Shown: positions 60,968 to 64,000 of the stretch, in pieces
How positions within the stretch are numbered: position 1 is the stretch's first letter
Layout of the letters: each line of letters begins with the position of its first letter
Assembly: GCF_964019385.1 (NCBI RefSeq)
Contig: NC_088643.1
Coordinates: 76,233,614-76,297,613 of the forward strand
Reading direction: 5' to 3'
Origin: Sycon ciliatum
Lineage: Eukaryota > Porifera > Calcarea > Leucosolenida > Sycettidae
DNA: 64,000 nucleotides
Notes under the pieces: model-generated
The model's database searches: none
What the model was told of the DNA's origin: nothing
Seen by the model: the letters and a program-made list of their open reading frames with translations, nothing else
Position numbers and translations under genes: made by a program

Positions 60968-61525
60968 TTAGTAACCACGGCGGCGGCTGGAGCTACGGCG
61001 GAGGGCAAGCCAGGTTTTATCTTCATCTTGGTTGAGCCGGTCACTCAGAGCGGCTAGCTCGGCGTCAGACAAATAACCTCCCTCCTCGTCTTGAATCATG
61101 GTCTTCACATTGTCGATAGCATCGCTTTGCGCGACGTAAAGAGTGATGGTCTAGCCAGGAAGAGTGTTGACGAAAATCTGCATCCCACCACGGAGACGAA
61201 GTACCAAGTGAATAGTGGACTCCTGCTGAACGTTGTAGTCACTCAGGGTTCGGCCGTCTGCCAACTGCGTGCCGGCGAAAATCAAACGCTGCTGGTCTTG
61301 GGGAATACCCTCCTTGTCTTGGTCAGCAGCCTGCATGTCGTCGTCCTCATCAGCTTCGCCATCACCACCGGTAGTATACATGTAGGTAGCGGGTCGCTTG
61401 GAATCGCCATCGGAGTCTCCAGTGAGTGCCATGCGGAGGGAAGGGTGATCCACGCTAGCACCCTGACTGTGCTGCAAGCTAATAAGCAGGGCCAGGCCCA
61501 GGAAGGCAAGAAACATGATTCTCAT
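60968..61525 (-). pseudogene. Signal peptide plus permuted ubiquitin ORF, one internal stop
   Basis: The frame starts at ATG 61525 with [20 protein letters not shown], a strong signal peptide, then an acidic spacer. A ubiquitin segment follows that corresponds to residues 31-76 (QDKEGIP to LRLRGG). It runs straight on into residues 1-10 of a next ubiquitin (MQIF). A TAG at 61151 stands at the position of Lys11. Beyond it the same frame continues as ubiquitin to about residue 35 and then becomes a basic, Ser/Arg-rich tail ending with TAA at 60968. Chain-forming lysines are changed: Lys6 to Asn, Lys29 to Met, Lys48 to Thr, Lys63 to Gln. The Leu8, Ile44 and Val70 patch and the terminal Gly-Gly are kept. 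A 124-residue product ending at the TAG is also possible. Confidence 0.82.
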
Positions 61526-61601
61526 CTTGATTCGTCGCACGAAGCTGCGGGTTGAGCCATGGGGGTCTGGGGTCGAATCACGTTGTTTTATTTTACAAAA
61601 A

Positions 61602-61618
61602 CACACCGCTGCCACCAA
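61602..61618 (-). promoter_or_regulatory. Primer-binding site of the LTR element
   Basis: Directly inside the 5' LTR the - strand reads TTGGTGGCAGCGGTGTG. TGGTGGCAGCG pairs with the 3' end of initiator-Met-type tRNA except at one position. Confidence 0.65.
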
Positions 61619-61958
61619 TGTAATGGGTAGCCGAGTGGTAGGCGCGGTGAAATCAACAAGAATTACTTTTATTCTACTTTCAGGTACACACCTGAGATGT
61701 AATTATTAGTGAAAGAAGAAGCGGCAAAATAAATAAGATTCAAGATCTCTCCGGTGCTCACCTAGAGGTTGACTACTTCTTCGAGTTATCTTTCGTTGCT
61801 ATCTAATCTAATCTTCTCTTCATCAAAACAGAAATGCTCAGCCGCTTTTATGCAGCAGACGCCGTACGCTTACATACGGAGATACACTAAATATACATCA
61901 GGCAAAGCTCCGTATTAGTTCCGTACTGCTTCCGTATTGGTCGGGCAGGGATACTACA
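61619..61958 (-). repeat. 5' LTR
   Basis: 340 bp, TG...CA ends. The - strand carries a TATATTT motif (61889-61895) as possible promoter and AATAAA (61668-61673) as possible polyadenylation signal. Confidence 0.92.
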
Positions 61959-62194
61959 CAGGCACTCCACTGACCATTAGGTCTCAGTATCGCCATGCCG
62001 GTAACGCACCAAGAGACAAAAACGGAAGAAAATCTGAAGCGCAATACATGAATGTTAATTACAATATAGGTAATAGGGAGAGTGGTGACCAAGAGAGGAC
62101 AGTATAGACCGTTAGTATGGGGTGCTTCAATGCACATCCCCAAACCGAGAGGTGCGATCTGGAAAGAACAGTGAGACGATCAACATGATGGGCT
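61959..62194 (-). other. 3' UTR or flank of the second LINE
   Basis: Between the LTR element and the reverse transcriptase stop lies sequence without a gene. It is probably LINE 3' UTR, since the LTR insertion may have split it, but no tail is visible. Confidence 0.4.
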
Positions 62195-64000
62195 TCAAAG
62201 CACGTCCCAAGACCATGGCTGGTCTGAAATGTGTTTGTTGACACCTTTTTTAAAAGCTGTGAGTGGAGAGTGATTGGCCAGACGGGGAAAGACGTCCTCG
62301 GGGAGGCTGTTCCACCATTCAAGGAAACAGTACGGGAAGGAACGTCGAAGGTAATCAGGACTGGTGCCGGGGGTGGTGTTTAAGAGCTGTTCCCGGTGCT
62401 GGCGCTGAGCATAATGCTGCTGGCGGGTTCGAACAGTATCGGCCCGTGGTTTTGGGGGAGGGCGGATGCGTGTCAGACGGGGTGGGCCCTTGCAGTTAAC
62501 TACCTTGTAGAGATAGGACAGCCCTGCGACCGTCCGTCTGGCCCGCAGACTCTGGAGGACGGTGGTGGGTTCAATCATCTGCATGGCCTTGCGCTGTGCT
62601 GTGTCCAACTTCCCAAGGTGGGTCTGGGCAGCACCAAGCCAGGCTAGTGGGGCATACTCAAGTATGGGCCTTACAAAGCCCTTATAGACGGTTAGGCGTC
62701 CAGCAGCATCCAGGATGGGGGCTGCCTTCCGCATGAAATGGAGGCGTTGATGTGCGCGCACAGAAAGCTGGTGGAGGTGGGCGCTGAAGTTGAGCTTCTC
62801 GTCGAACACCACCCCAAGGAGCTTCAACTGGCTGCTGACAGGAACAGGGGTGCCAAGGAATTGGACAGGGGGGAAGTCTAGAGGGGCCAGCTTCCTGGTC
62901 ACGGACATCAGCTGTGACTTAGAGGGCTCAAAGGTAACCCTCCAAGTACTTCCCCAGGCTTCCAGCTGGTTTACGGCTGTCTGAAGTGCAGCTGCGGCGG
63001 CCTCTGTGGTCTGTCCAGGCATGACAGACGTGTATAACGTAGTATCATCAGCATACACGGCGATGGAGACGCTGGCAGGTAGCTGATCTTCGGCGTCGTT
63101 TATGTATACTAGAAACAATGTGGGCCCTAGGATGCTGCCCTGAGGGACGCCTGACCGGATGGTAGAGGGGGTAGAGGTCTGTCCCCCAACAACAGCTTGC
63201 AGCTTCCGGTTCTGGAGGTACGATGTTAACCAGGCCAGCAGTTGCCCACCAATGCCATAGCCTCGGAGCTTGCAGAGGAGCCCAGGGTGTGAAACCCGGT
63301 CAAACGCGCCTGCTATGTCTATGGCGAGGGCCTGAATGGTTCCGCCCTTACTGGTGGTTAAAGCCCATTCATGCTGGAGTGACGTTAGTAGGTCAGCTGT
63401 GCCGATTGATTTCCGAAAGCCAAACTGGTTGGCAGACAGGAGGGTATTGCTGTTGAGATGGTTGATGAGCTGCTGGTTGACTATTCTTTCCATCATCTTG
63501 GATACTACACAGAGCAAGGAGACTGGTCGATAATTACGGACATCGCCCTTGGCCTTGCGCTTGTGGATGGGAACCACATTGGCTACCTTCCAGGCTGTAG
63601 GCTGGTAACCATGGGAGAGACAAGACGAGAACAGCTGCGACAACGGCTTTGAGAGCTCAGACGCACACTCCTTTAGAACGCGGCAGGAAATGGAGTCTGG
63701 CCCGGACGCTTTGGATACTTCAAGACACCGGAGCTGCTTGAGCACTGCTGATTCCCGGAAACGGATTTGACTCAGGATGGCGTCAGTGCGTGGTGGGAAA
63801 GGCGGGAGTGTGTCTTCAGTGAGATCATTTGGGATGCTGCACTTCTCTGCGAAGAATGATGCGAAACAGTCAGCCTTGGAGGAGGCCGTGGTACATTGCT
63901 GACCATCGGCCCCCTTTAGGACAGGAATATCAGATGTGCGGGATAGACCTCCTGCACGCTTCATGTTTGACCACCATGCTTTGTCACGTAGGTTTCCATT
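62195..64000 (-). CDS. LINE reverse transcriptase (5' part beyond window)
   Basis: On the - strand the frame is open from the window edge to a stop at 62195, so at least 600 residues are present. Motifs seen are VRNYRPVSLL, ANQFGFRKSIGTADLL, AIDIAGAFDRVSHPGLL, SGVPQGSILGPTLFLVYIND and YADDTTLY. The C-terminal end has WWNSLPEDVF. Both catalytic aspartate sites are present. The endonuclease, if any, lies outside the window. It is a jockey/CR1-group-like LINE, distinct from the one at 42378. The LTR element lies about 240 bp beyond its stop. Confidence 0.9.
   Translation of the reverse strand, partial: NGNLRDKAWWSNMKRAGGLSRTSDIPVLKGADGQQCTTASSKADCFASFFAEKCSIPNDLTEDTLPPFPPRTDAILSQIRFRESAVLKQLRCLEVSKASGPDSISCRVLKECASELSKPLSQLFSSCLSHGYQPTAWKVANVVPIHKRKAKGDVRNYRPVSLLCVVSKMMERIVNQQLINHLNSNTLLSANQFGFRKSIGTADLLTSLQHEWALTTSKGGTIQALAIDIAGAFDRVSHPGLLCKLRGYGIGGQLLAWLTSYLQNRKLQAVVGGQTSTPSTIRSGVPQGSILGPTLFLVYINDAEDQLPASVSIAVYADDTTLYTSVMPGQTTEAAAAALQTAVNQLEAWGSTWRVTFEPSKSQLMSVTRKLAPLDFPPVQFLGTPVPVSSQLKLLGVVFDEKLNFSAHLHQLSVRAHQRLHFMRKAAPILDAAGRLTVYKGFVRPILEYAPLAWLGAAQTHLGKLDTAQRKAMQMIEPTTVLQSLRARRTVAGLSYLYKVVNCKGPPRLTRIRPPPKPRADTVRTRQQHYAQRQHREQLLNTTPGTSPDYLRRSFPYCFLEWWNSLPEDVFPRLANHSPLTAFKKGVNKHISDQPWSWDVL

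Larger units (their letters stand above)
60146..61958 (-). mobile_element. Small LTR retrotransposon carrying a secreted ubiquitin-like ORF
   Basis: Two direct repeats of 340 bp (60146-60485 and 61619-61958) begin TGTA, end TACA, and differ at one base that I can see. The 4-bp direct repeat CAGG flanks the element (60142-60145 and 61959-61962). On the - strand the 5' LTR is followed at 61618 by TTGGTGGCAGCGG, complementary to a tRNA 3' end like initiator Met with one mismatch, as a primer-binding site. The 3' LTR is preceded by the purine tract AGGAAGGGAGGG. The interior is only 1,133 bp and has no gag, protease, reverse transcriptase or integrase, so the element must rely on enzymes from elsewhere. 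Confidence 0.93.

Noticed and set aside
60146-61958. A complete retrovirus-like element
   Set aside because: The interior is only 1,133 bp and shows no gag, protease, reverse transcriptase, integrase or envelope sequence.

Overview
This window is animal nuclear DNA. The evidence is spliced genes with short GT-AG exons, a WIF domain (known to me only from animals), long CA/TG, TC/AG and TAG microsatellites, many poly(G/C) runs, and several classes of eukaryotic transposon. The many TACATGTA-type palindromes and compact introns suggest a marine invertebrate, possibly an early-branching one. I cannot name the species.

Two host genes are reconstructed, both on the + strand, with splice phases that agree at every junction. 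Gene 1 runs from before position 1100 to 22815. It has at least 36 exons and about 1,024 codons in the window: the C-terminal two thirds of a kinesin motor, a coiled coil, a Ser-rich linker, a DEP domain and nine ankyrin repeats. The P-loop exon was not found and probably lies upstream. Gene 2 runs from 35931 to 51316. It has 7 exons encoding 332 residues: signal peptide, WIF domain, short linker and netrin-like (NTR) domain. This looks like a secreted Wnt-modulator-type protein in which WIF takes the place of the Frizzled domain of an SFRP. I know of no characterised gene with either domain order.

The introns and spacers are full of mobile DNA. Gene 1 introns hold a tandem pair of tRNA-derived SINEs, a 5'-truncated retrotransposon with a restriction-like endonuclease sitting between (TAG)n arrays, a hAT remnant, a TIR MITE, and 16-bp and 19-bp minisatellites. 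Gene 2 introns hold a 1,194-bp hAT element with 8-bp target duplications and a BED-finger remnant, and a LINE with an intact long ORF ending 36 bp before an exon. The spacer 22816-35930 has no gene I can support. The region 51317-60145 holds three 3' fragments of one LINE family, SINEs and a pogo-like MITE.

The right end (60146-61958, - strand) is a small, young LTR element with 340-bp LTRs, a 4-bp target duplication, a primer-binding site and a polypurine tract. It has no retroviral genes. It carries instead a signal-peptide reading frame containing a permuted, lysine-poor ubiquitin interrupted by one stop codon. A second LINE reverse transcriptase (- strand) runs off the window end. Four very short palindromic hAT-like insertions (38-43 bp, three with 8-bp duplications) are scattered through the window.
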